Shown one piece after another: positions 18,508 through 25,290 of a stretch of 64,000 nt of DNA. The notes under the pieces were generated by a model. That model worked only from the letters and a program-made list of their open reading frames with translations, searched no databases and had not been told where the DNA came from. The stretch is from UBA6059 sp965227155 (GTDB lineage: Bacteria; Bacteroidota; Bacteroidia; Cytophagales; Cyclobacteriaceae): contig OZ245731.1 in NCBI GenBank assembly GCA_965227155.1, positions 1,302,001 to 1,366,000 on the forward strand. The letters are read 5' to 3'. The translations under genes were made by a program, and so were the position numbers. Numbering within the stretch: the first letter of the stretch is position 1; each line of letters starts with the position of its first letter.

Positions 18508-18558
18508 GGTTAAATCCTTTATTTTAATCTAATGCCTAGTAAAAGTATTTAGTTTAAA

Positions 18559-18579
18559 TGTACGTATAATTTCCGTACA
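18559..18579 (-). promoter_or_regulatory. Candidate operator of the TacA/TacT pair
   Basis: A perfect inverted repeat TGTACG-N9-CGTACA in the 252-base intergenic region, 52 bases upstream of the antitoxin ATG. Ribbon-helix-helix antitoxins autoregulate through such sites. The position is right for repression but binding is inferred. The rest of 18508-18759 shows nothing recognisable. Confidence 0.5.
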
Positions 18580-18759
18580 AAAATAAGGGCTTGAATAAAA
18601 TTATTCTTTTCAATGTCATTGGTTAAGATGAAATTGTTGGATTATTTATTGCTGTTTCCTTACCGCAGGCTACTCTGCAATAGTGAACCAAAATCTACTG
18701 CATGATTTGATAAATGCATACATTATGAATAAGCAGAAATAATCGAAATCAATAGCCAC

Positions 18760-20121
18760 TCATCTTGCTCTCACCGTTTTATTAGCCACAGAATCTATCA
18801 GTTCGCTAAAATAACTCCCGTTGTACGGGCCAAACCAATTCATAGTACGGGTTTCGTATTTATTGCGATCATACCATTGATCTTTAGTGATGTAACCCAG
18901 GTAAGCACCATTAAAGCTGTGAACCATGGGATAGATGCCCTCTGCTTTCAGGCGCTGATCAATTGTATCGATAAGTTCTCCGGAGAAATCACAGGGGGTG
19001 CCTATGATCAACTGCGAGCCGATTTGTAAGCTATTGATACTAGGCTGGACTTCACCGAAAACCTGCTGAAATACCCATGGCCGGAGCCTTGTGTGGGTCG
19101 CAATTCGAAAATGAGGCTCCCGCATACCGACCGATAGTCGGCTGGATTTTAGCTCGGTGGTATAATTTATCGGTATGACTGACTGCAAAAGCATGATTTG
19201 GTCAATCAGATTATCAGTCATGTAATCAATCTCCTCCAGGTCTGATAGCGGCGGTGCTAAGGGTGCCATACTGCCCATTGCTCCAGCTCCAAAGGCGGCA
19301 AAATCAATCGATGTATCCGCCTCAATAGCCCTGACCAGTGCTCCGGGGTAGTCGCCCGAAAGCTGCATGAAGCTACCTCCTAAACAGGTAGCATGTGCCG
19401 CATAGCTGGTCAACAAGGCGGTACTGCCATCATCGCGTACTATCTTCATCATCCGGAACCAGGGATCAACGACACCTTCCATATCACCTACCAGTCGATT
19501 TCTCACCAGGTTTTGTGCCTGAATGGCAGTAAACCCTACCCTGGCCTTTACCAGGCGGCTTTCTGCTGAGAGGATAGCATCAGCCATTTTTTGTGCAATA
19601 AAGTCAACAATCGCCGGATCAAATTCTCCACTGAACAGGGAGCCGACAAACCCAGGTTGCCAGCCACCAATACTGCTGTGGCTGTGGGTGGCAGTCAGAT
19701 GCAAATTGTCTGGGCCAAAGCCTGATCCATTAAGCTTTTCTAAAAGTGCCTCGTACACCAGCGGTGGAATGATAAGCAAATCGGCAGTCAGGTAAACAGC
19801 CTTATGTGCTCCATTTGAAAATACGAATGCCCTTACATAAATACTATCATGAACCTGCGTGTAATGTGCACCCCGGCGTTTGCCATAGCCTGCCAATGGC
19901 ACAGGTTGGTCGGGAGTAAGGTTGATTTTGGCCCACCCAACTACAAGTGTGTCTCCTGCTGAACTTCCAGCTATTTCCAGGTCTTCCAGCCGCTCCATAG
20001 TCTGCCGGTAATAATCCATTTCAGGATATGGGGTACGGTCTACCGGTGCCAATAAAATCAGAGCCAAAACCAAACAGACCAGCATTGTAGCTGCCAACAC
20101 TTTTATTATTCTATCCATCAT
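18760..20121 (-). CDS. Neutral/alkaline ceramidase-like protein
   Basis: A 453-aa protein with an N-terminal signal/anchor (about residues 8-27) and the N-terminal fold of neutral/alkaline non-lysosomal ceramidases: WAKINLTPDQPVPLAGYGKRRG, the zinc-ligand region LTATHSHSSIGGWQPGF, and a later GDYPGALVRAIE segment. Full bacterial ceramidases are about 650 aa with an Ig-like C-terminal domain; this shorter form lacks it, as do many Bacteroidota homologues of unknown amide substrate. Bacteroidota make sphingolipids, so lipid turnover is plausible. Divergent from the GDSL gene, 43 bases apart. Confidence 0.82.
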   Translation of the reverse strand: MMDRIIKVLAATMLVCLVLALILLAPVDRTPYPEMDYYRQTMERLEDLEIAGSSAGDTLVVGWAKINLTPDQPVPLAGYGKRRGAHYTQVHDSIYVRAFVFSNGAHKAVYLTADLLIIPPLVYEALLEKLNGSGFGPDNLHLTATHSHSSIGGWQPGFVGSLFSGEFDPAIVDFIAQKMADAILSAESRLVKARVGFTAIQAQNLVRNRLVGDMEGVVDPWFRMMKIVRDDGSTALLTSYAAHATCLGGSFMQLSGDYPGALVRAIEADTSIDFAAFGAGAMGSMAPLAPPLSDLEEIDYMTDNLIDQIMLLQSVIPINYTTELKSSRLSVGMREPHFRIATHTRLRPWVFQQVFGEVQPSINSLQIGSQLIIGTPCDFSGELIDTIDQRLKAEGIYPMVHSFNGAYLGYITKDQWYDRNKYETRTMNWFGPYNGSYFSELIDSVANKTVRAR

Positions 20122-20164
20122 AGCGAGCTAGATATGCCGTGAATCTACTAATTTTCAATCCATA

Positions 20165-20893
20165 ATGTGGAGATACTATATTTTGAATCTGCTGTGGAAC
20201 CTGGTTGTAGTTCTACTAAGCCCATTGATTATGTGGCAGGGGTATCGTACAAGAAAAGATACTGTACGCCTACCTGAAGCTCCGGGACCAAGAGCAGGAC
20301 TGGCAGGCAATTCAGGTCAGCCGAAATTGCAAATCGTATTTCTTGGCGACTCTACCATTGCCGGGGTGGGCGCAAAATCAATGGAAAAAGCGCTCTCGGG
20401 ACAGTTGATACGTCTATTGGCCAATAAATATCAAGTGGATTACCTGATCAAAGGTACCAATGGCCATCGCATTAAGGATGTGATCTTATCCGCCCAAAAT
20501 CTGGAGCAGATGCAATTTGATTACATCATCATCGAAGTGGGTGTCAATGATGTGACCAAGCTTACCAGCATCTACCAATGGCAGCAATCATTGAAAACAT
20601 TGACTGATCTGCTGAAGCATAGGTTCCCTGCTGCCAACATTATTTACAATGGCCTGCCACCGGTGTATCTCTTTACGGCATTACCGCAGCCATTGAGAGT
20701 GATCGCCGGATTTCGGACATACCTATTTGATAGCATCCTGGCCAGGCATTGTAAAATGCAAAAGGTTGCTTATGCACCCATCGTCTTTTCAACAGACATT
20801 GATAACCTCGCTGAAGATGGCTACCACCCTTCCGAAAAGGCTTATAAGATATGGGCAGAAGGGCTTTATGGGGAATATATTCGTAAAGCTTAG
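20165..20893 (+). CDS. SGNH/GDSL hydrolase
   Basis: A 242-aa esterase/lipase-like protein. Block I IVFLGDSTIAG gives the nucleophile Ser 63, block III appears as VEVGVNDVTK-type (IIEVGVNDV), and block V DGYHPSEKAY supplies Asp 218 and His 221. A hydrophobic N-terminus (residues 5-24) suggests membrane anchoring or export. The substrate is unknown; members deacetylate or deacylate polysaccharides and lipids. It is divergent from the ceramidase-like gene, with which it could share lipid-related regulation (inference). Confidence 0.85.
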   Translation: MWRYYILNLLWNLVVVLLSPLIMWQGYRTRKDTVRLPEAPGPRAGLAGNSGQPKLQIVFLGDSTIAGVGAKSMEKALSGQLIRLLANKYQVDYLIKGTNGHRIKDVILSAQNLEQMQFDYIIIEVGVNDVTKLTSIYQWQQSLKTLTDLLKHRFPAANIIYNGLPPVYLFTALPQPLRVIAGFRTYLFDSILARHCKMQKVAYAPIVFSTDIDNLAEDGYHPSEKAYKIWAEGLYGEYIRKA

Positions 20894-20915
20894 TTTTCCC
20901 TTTTTATGATTTAAT

Positions 20916-21013
20916 TATACCCGATAAGATATAATGTTCTGAATGAAAATGATTTTATACCCTATCTGGTATATTAAATGATTTTATGACTATATTACAC
21001 CCTAAAGGGTATA
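20916..21013 (+). promoter_or_regulatory. Three-operator array in front of hipBST
   Basis: Three copies of the palindrome TATACC-N6-GGTATA: 20916-20933 (right arm GATATA, one mismatch), 20956-20973 (perfect) and 20996-21013 (left arm TACACC, one mismatch). Their starts are spaced exactly 40 bases apart, and the last copy ends six bases before the hipB ATG. This resembles the multi-operator arrays bound by HipB dimers in known hip operons, where repression is cooperative. Binding is inferred. Confidence 0.75.
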
Positions 21014-21019
21014 GTTTAA

Positions 21020-21235
21020 ATGAAAAACTCATTAGCTCAATTTGTTAAAGAAAAAAGAAAAAAGGCCGGTTTAAAGCAGGAAGACCTGTCATTTTCAGCA
21101 GGGGTTGGCTTACGATTCGTAAGGGATCTTGAGCAGGGAAAACCTACATTAAGAATGGACAAGGTAAATCAGGTCTTACAACTTTTTGGATATGAATTGG
21201 GCCCAATAGCTGCCAACAGAGATGAGAAAAGCTAA
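21020..21235 (+). CDS. hipB: HipB-like helix-turn-helix regulator
   Basis: A 71-aa XRE-family repressor, essentially one HTH domain (LAQFVKEKRKKAGLKQEDLS, then FSAGVGLRFVRDLEQGKPT). The C-terminal strand region VLQLFGYELGPI matches HipB dimerisation strands. ATG start at 21020, six bases after the third palindrome, so the HipB protein probably represses its own operon. It overlaps the hipS start by 14 bases. In three-gene HipBST modules HipB is the DNA-binding and augmenting component rather than the main antitoxin. Confidence 0.9.
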   Translation: MKNSLAQFVKEKRKKAGLKQEDLSFSAGVGLRFVRDLEQGKPTLRMDKVNQVLQLFGYELGPIAANRDEKS

Positions 21236-21536
21236 GGTTTATTATCAAGACCGTTGGGCCGGTATGCTCACCGAAGATGGTGAGGGATACCATTTTCAAT
21301 ATAACGCTGACTACCTGGAGAAGGGTGGTGAACCTATAAGTTTGACATTGCCGTTACAAATGGAGCCGTATCATTCTAATATTTTATTTCCATTTTTCGA
21401 TGGCCTTATCCCCGAGGGTTGGATACTGGATATTGTTGAAAAAAATTGGAAAGTCAATGAAAAGGACAGAATGGGCATTCTTTTGGTAGCCTGCAAAGAT
21501 TGTATTGGTGCTGTGTCGATAGAGCCTGAATTATGA
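21222..21536 (+). CDS. hipS: HipS-like antitoxin (HipA N-terminal subdomain 1 protein)
   Basis: A 104-aa stand-alone version of the HipA N-terminal subdomain. It has KVYYQDRWAGMLTEDGEGYHF, the strand PISLTLPLQ, and the conserved FDGLIPEGW motif (Trp 67) and ends with GILLVACKDCIGAVSI. In the enteropathogenic E. coli HipBST system this piece is a separate protein that neutralises the kinase, with a Trp from the equivalent loop entering the active site. Here it overlaps hipB by 14 bases and hipT by four bases (ATGA), indicating tight translational coupling. Confidence 0.88.
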   Translation: MRKAKVYYQDRWAGMLTEDGEGYHFQYNADYLEKGGEPISLTLPLQMEPYHSNILFPFFDGLIPEGWILDIVEKNWKVNEKDRMGILLVACKDCIGAVSIEPEL

Positions 21537-22459
21537 AATGTTTATACTGCTATAAAGAATCAGCAAGCGATTATCACCCAAATTGTAGCAGAAAAATATT
21601 TATATCTTCTAATCCACCTCAGATACCTTACTCGGAGGATGATTTGCTCAAATTGGCGGAGCAAATGATAAAAGGGAAAACCACCGTTACCGGGGTACAA
21701 CCCAAATTGTCATTACATATCGAAAAGCCAGATAATGAACCTGATAAATTGACTTTAGTAGGGCTTTGGGGTCAATATATCCTAAAGCCACAATCCTCTA
21801 TGTGGGCAGAGTTGCCGCAAATAGAGGATTTGACCATGCACCTTGCACAAATGTCAAAAATCAAAACCGCCGAGCATTCACTGGTACGTTTGGGTTCCGG
21901 GGAGTTGGCCTATATCACCAAAAGAATGGATCGCGTTGGGGGTATCAAAAGGCACATGGAGGATATGTGCCAATTGCTGGGCAGGCTAACAGAGGATAAA
22001 TACAAATCATCCCATGAGCAAATCGGGAAAGCAATCAGGCAGTATAGTGTCAATCCGGGGCTTGATCTGGTTAGGTTTTATGAATTGACACTCTTTTGTT
22101 TCCTGACCGGAAATGCCGATATGCATTTGAAAAACTTTTCGTTGATAAAAAATAACCTTGAGCAATATGAATTAGCTCCTGCCTATGATCTAATAGCTAC
22201 AGCGCTGGTTGTAGAAGGTGATGATGAAGAACTGGCACTGACTTTAAGCGGAAAAAAGAAACGACTAAAAATATCTGATTTTCAAAGGGCAATGGCTACT
22301 TCTGGCATACCGGCTAAAACAGCAGAAAATATTCTCAATAAATACTCTAAACTTCCCTCTCAGTGGCTTGAATACATACCTCAATCCTTTTTATCTACAG
22401 ACCTTCAAGTGGCTTATAGAGAACTGATAGAAAGTAAGCACAGGCAGCTTTTTGGATAG
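21533..22459 (+). CDS. hipT: HipT-like Ser/Thr kinase toxin
   Basis: A 308-aa HipA-fold kinase without the N-subdomain 1. It starts with a CxxC...HxxC knuckle (Cys 3, Cys 6, His 15, Cys 18). The Gly-rich loop is TTVTGVQPKLSL, with Thr-Val-Thr at 51-53 where E. coli HipT has Ser-Ile-Ser. The ATP-anchoring ILKP, catalytic GNADMHLKNF (Asp 196, Asn 201) and metal-binding AYDL (Asp 219) are intact. HipT/HipA kinases phosphorylate aminoacyl-tRNA synthetases and arrest growth. The active-site residues look complete, so the toxin is probably functional. Confidence 0.9.
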   Translation: MKCLYCYKESASDYHPNCSRKIFISSNPPQIPYSEDDLLKLAEQMIKGKTTVTGVQPKLSLHIEKPDNEPDKLTLVGLWGQYILKPQSSMWAELPQIEDLTMHLAQMSKIKTAEHSLVRLGSGELAYITKRMDRVGGIKRHMEDMCQLLGRLTEDKYKSSHEQIGKAIRQYSVNPGLDLVRFYELTLFCFLTGNADMHLKNFSLIKNNLEQYELAPAYDLIATALVVEGDDEELALTLSGKKKRLKISDFQRAMATSGIPAKTAENILNKYSKLPSQWLEYIPQSFLSTDLQVAYRELIESKHRQLFG

Positions 22460-22486
22460 AGCCATTATCTGGAGGTTTTAATTGAA

Positions 22487-22542
22487 AAATCCCTATTTCT
22501 GTTGTTGATCCGCAAACTTAAATTAAGAAGTCTTAGGGATTT
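22487..22542. repeat. Inverted repeat between hipT and a convergent lipoprotein gene
   Basis: AAATCCCTA (22487-22495) is perfectly complementary to TAGGGATTT (22534-22542), enclosing 38 bases that contain a small nested palindrome CTTAAATTAAG. It lies just after the hipT stop and before the stop of the convergent gene. It could act as a weak bidirectional transcription end, but the long loop and lack of a T-tract make this uncertain. Confidence 0.4.
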
Positions 22543-22548
22543 ATCCTC

Positions 22549-23229
22549 TCACGAACCAGGATCAACCGGGCTGATCATGATATGCGCCCGATGGGTACCG
22601 GGATCCATGATCCATGGGTGGTTGGGCGCCACAGGCTGGATGGGTAGACCGGTAGATTCCGCTGTAGCATATGGCATGTACACGACATAGCGGTAGCGCG
22701 CATCTTCCACGGCAAAGCTTTCAGGATCATACAGATCACTAGAGCCAAAATAAATATGCAGTGTAGACCCTGCATCCCCCATTTTCAATGCTCCGGAAGC
22801 TATTTCAGCAGCCCTGATTTCAAAGATCTCCTCCCTGCTTTTGCCTTCGGCTTTTAACGCACGGCCTCTGGCCATGAAAGGCTCCAGGCTTTTGTGGTAG
22901 CAGGCTGCACTAAAGCCTTTCTTTTTTGGGTCATCGGCCAGCACGATAAACTCATTGGTGCCTTCCCTGAAAGTGACAAACTCACCCTGAAGATTGTAGC
23001 CAATCACCGTACAGTTGTTTCTAGCTGCGGCAGGAGCAGCCATCAGGGAAGTAGCTACCAATGCCTCATCTGTTTCTATCGGGACATAGGTTTTTTGATC
23101 CTGAGCTGACGTGGATTTTGCTTCTGCTTCCTGCGTGGCAGATGCTGCTGTAGTGTCGCTGGCTTTATCTGGCATACAAGCCATCAATGCTAGACTGATA
23201 ACTATTGCTGTGATGATGCTTCTTTCCAT
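22549..23229 (-). CDS. Predicted lipoprotein, unknown function
   Basis: A 226-aa protein with a lipoprotein signal (lipobox LMAC, Cys 18) followed by a low-complexity Ala/Ser/Thr linker. The folded part (about 50-226) contains NNCTVIGYNLQGEFVTFREG, then FSAACYHKSLEPFMARGRAL and a C-terminal HPWIMDPGTHRAHIMIS segment rich in His and Pro. I do not recognise the family. The protein is probably tethered to the inner or outer membrane facing the periplasm. It is convergent with hipT and has higher GC than that gene. Confidence 0.65.
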   Translation of the reverse strand: MERSIITAIVISLALMACMPDKASDTTAASATQEAEAKSTSAQDQKTYVPIETDEALVATSLMAAPAAARNNCTVIGYNLQGEFVTFREGTNEFIVLADDPKKKGFSAACYHKSLEPFMARGRALKAEGKSREEIFEIRAAEIASGALKMGDAGSTLHIYFGSSDLYDPESFAVEDARYRYVVYMPYATAESTGLPIQPVAPNHPWIMDPGTHRAHIMISPVDPGS

Positions 23230-23407
23230 GGCTAATAATATTTGATTACTTGATCATGCACCCTTTAGTACTTACGGCTATGGTCTTTACAATCCTGTGC
23301 ACTGAAATAAAGGTAGTGATAGTTTGGGGTATTAAAAATTAGAGGGGATAGTGACTTAGAAATAGCATTGCTGAACACTATTATCTAAAATGTATTTCAA
23401 AATTGCT

Positions 23408-23716
23408 TTAGGCGGCATATAAAGAAACTTTAGACCTATTAATTTCCTCCATGAAAATTGGGTTTTTAATAGCTCTGAATGAAATCAAGTCGATACGTTT
23501 CTGAAATAGTTCCTCAAGGTCATCCAATAAATTAAAAAATGCATCTCCTTGTTCTAAAGGCGAAAGCGTATCCTTAAATACAACAGCAAAATCTAAATCA
23601 CTTTCATCATTAAATGAATCTGAAGCCGCCGATCCGAATAAATAGAGTTCAGACACAGCGTGTTTAGAACTGATTTCTTTTAACCTCCCCAAGTTTGACT
23701 TAACCAAATCTATCAT
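23408..23716 (-). CDS. MNT-type nucleotidyltransferase (antitoxin-like)
   Basis: A 102-aa minimal nucleotidyltransferase. The motif LYLFGSAASDSFNDESDLDFAVVF carries the GS...DxD catalytic residues, and a third acidic residue is in QKRIDLISF. Stand-alone MNT proteins usually pair with HEPN RNases, where the MNT AMPylates and silences the toxin. Immediately upstream, overlapping its ATG by four bases, is a short ORF that looks like a HEPN C-terminal piece (separate entry). No full-length HEPN gene is present, so this may be an orphan antitoxin. Confidence 0.82.
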   Translation of the reverse strand: MIDLVKSNLGRLKEISSKHAVSELYLFGSAASDSFNDESDLDFAVVFKDTLSPLEQGDAFFNLLDDLEELFQKRIDLISFRAIKNPIFMEEINRSKVSLYAA

Positions 23717-23874
23717 GTAAATAAAGATATTGAATAGTGAGAATAAAGCTTATTTCTCAAATCGACTATCGATACTAAAAATTCAGAGGTACCTTCAATA
23801 AAGTCTGATGTATGTAAAGATTGAATCTGAGAAACGCTCAAGTGCTTATTTTTGAGATACTCATCGAGTACCAC
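23713..23874 (-). pseudogene. Short ORF overlapping the MNT gene, possible HEPN remnant
   Basis: An open frame of 53 codons from a GTG at 23874 (57 codons from the preceding stop) ending in a TGA that overlaps the MNT ATG (ATGA). The translation ends with FLVSIVDLRNKLYSHYSIS, and the LRN followed by His-Tyr resembles the RxxxxH RNase motif of HEPN toxins (here Arg-X5-His). The ORF is far shorter than a HEPN domain and several stops lie upstream in frame, so I read it as a decayed or truncated toxin gene. It might instead be a small real gene. Low confidence. Confidence 0.3.
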
Positions 23875-23965
23875 AAAAATTGGCTGTTATCTCATGTTAA
23901 AGTTGCTTTAACTAAGAAAAGCAGGTAAAGAAAAAATAGTTAGAACTGTAACTAAAGCTTTTTAA

Positions 23966-24715
23966 TTGAAGATTAAGTCTCCATATATCGTATTTGTACT
24001 TATCATTTCCTTATTCTGGTTATGCACTGACAGTGAATATAAGTTTGATCAAGTTGCATGTGAAGTGTCTGAAAAAGAACAAAACCTAATTTATCAGCCT
24101 TGCCGTCAATTTATATTTCAGGCACAATACTGGGATAAAAACCAGGAATTAATCTCCGACCAAAAAATCCGGATGGTGAACATAGGAAAGGTCTGGACTT
24201 ATGATAGTACACAGTCTACTTTGCTGATCCAATATGAATTCGATAAAAATGAGAAAGAAAGGATAGAGTCCTATAATATCAACCCATCCCGAACTATAGA
24301 TTGGACTAATAAGGAAGAAACAGGGTTTATAGAAGATAAAAATAACCTTTGGCTGCACCCTTTTAGAGCTAATCAATATTATTTCACTGAAATTGCTCCT
24401 TTTCCCAACATTCGATACACCGACCTTATTCTCGGCAATAAATGGACGAGCAGATTAAACATTCATGATGGCTGGGGTATTTGGTCAAATACTCAAGTGC
24501 AGCATTATTACGAGGTGGTCGATATAGCTTCGGTAAATATCCCATTTCAAGACCTGAAAAATTGCACACATATTAAATCTGAGGCCATTTCAGAATTTGG
24601 CAGTTCTACATTGGATTATTGGTTTCACCCAGAATTTGGCATAGTAAGATATTTGTATCGAAACCATGAAGGACAAACGTGCAACATTGAACTCATTAAT
24701 GTTATTGACCCCTAA
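23966..24715 (+). CDS. Predicted exported protein, unknown function
   Basis: A 249-aa protein starting at TTG 23966, directly before a signal sequence KIKSPYIVFVLIISLFWLC; the Cys at 20 may be a lipidation site, but the preceding residues do not fit a strict lipobox. The mature part is rich in Tyr, Trp and Ile with IRYTDLILGNKWTSRLNIHDGWGIW and a C-terminal SSTLDYWFHPEFGIVRYLYRN, which suggests a beta-rich fold. No family recognised. The gene is AT-rich and stands alone; 249 bases upstream hold only the short MNT-linked ORF. Confidence 0.65.
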   Translation: MKIKSPYIVFVLIISLFWLCTDSEYKFDQVACEVSEKEQNLIYQPCRQFIFQAQYWDKNQELISDQKIRMVNIGKVWTYDSTQSTLLIQYEFDKNEKERIESYNINPSRTIDWTNKEETGFIEDKNNLWLHPFRANQYYFTEIAPFPNIRYTDLILGNKWTSRLNIHDGWGIWSNTQVQHYYEVVDIASVNIPFQDLKNCTHIKSEAISEFGSSTLDYWFHPEFGIVRYLYRNHEGQTCNIELINVIDP

Positions 24716-24725
24716 AAGCTAGTAC

Positions 24726-25175
24726 CTACCCCTCCAACAACCTCCTATGATAATTAATCTGTCCCAGGTGGTAATTTAAATGGGTAGCCAGATGTAGCAG
24801 CATAAAGCCAATGGTTTGCTTGCTGCCAAACATTTCAACGGGAAAATCTTCTTCCAACTGATTGTCCTGCATGCCGGATAATGTACGCTCTACTACAGCT
24901 TTGGCTTCTTCCAGGTTGGTTTTGAGGTAAGTGGCCGGTATATCTTTGAGCGAAAACTCCTCGTCTCGGTTACGGATATAGCCGGTATCGCCCAGCAATG
25001 CACCTACAAAATGCTTGAGATTGCCGCACAAGTGCAGCATCAAATTGCCCGCAGAGTTATTAATGCTTTCAGGCTTTAGCCAAAGGTTAGCCTCATCTTT
25101 GTACAAGCTCAGTTCTTCAATAGTTCGATCTAGATCCCTTACGATCAGCTTTTGAATATTCTCAATTGTTGCCAT
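24726..25175 (-). CDS. DinB-family (DUF1572-like) protein
   Basis: A 149-aa four-helix-bundle protein of the DinB/YfiT superfamily, putative metal-dependent thiol transferases. Metal-binding His candidates are in LMLHLCGNLKHF (about residues 47-55) and in the C-terminal ATHLNYHLGQINYHRR. The family fits the bacillithiol biology suggested by ytxJ, but this member's substrate is unknown. It ends ten bases from the convergent exported-protein gene. Confidence 0.82.
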   Translation of the reverse strand: MATIENIQKLIVRDLDRTIEELSLYKDEANLWLKPESINNSAGNLMLHLCGNLKHFVGALLGDTGYIRNRDEEFSLKDIPATYLKTNLEEAKAVVERTLSGMQDNQLEEDFPVEMFGSKQTIGFMLLHLATHLNYHLGQINYHRRLLEG

Positions 25176-25290
25176 TTATTGCCTGTTTAAACCTTCTGGT
25201 GTTCAATCTACACTGTTGCACAGGTACATAGTAGATTCTCTCCTCATAATTTGTAATTTACATACAATACTCATTCAAAATCTCATTTTT

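Noticed and set aside
23230..23407. 178-base gap between the lipoprotein and MNT genes examined for tRNA, small RNA or repeats
   Set aside because: No cloverleaf, hairpin with T-tract or repeat was seen.
17724..24715. Accessory island considered as a phage, integron or transposon remnant
   Set aside because: No integrase, transposase, attachment repeats or tRNA edge could be seen; only the toxin-antitoxin content suggests mobility.
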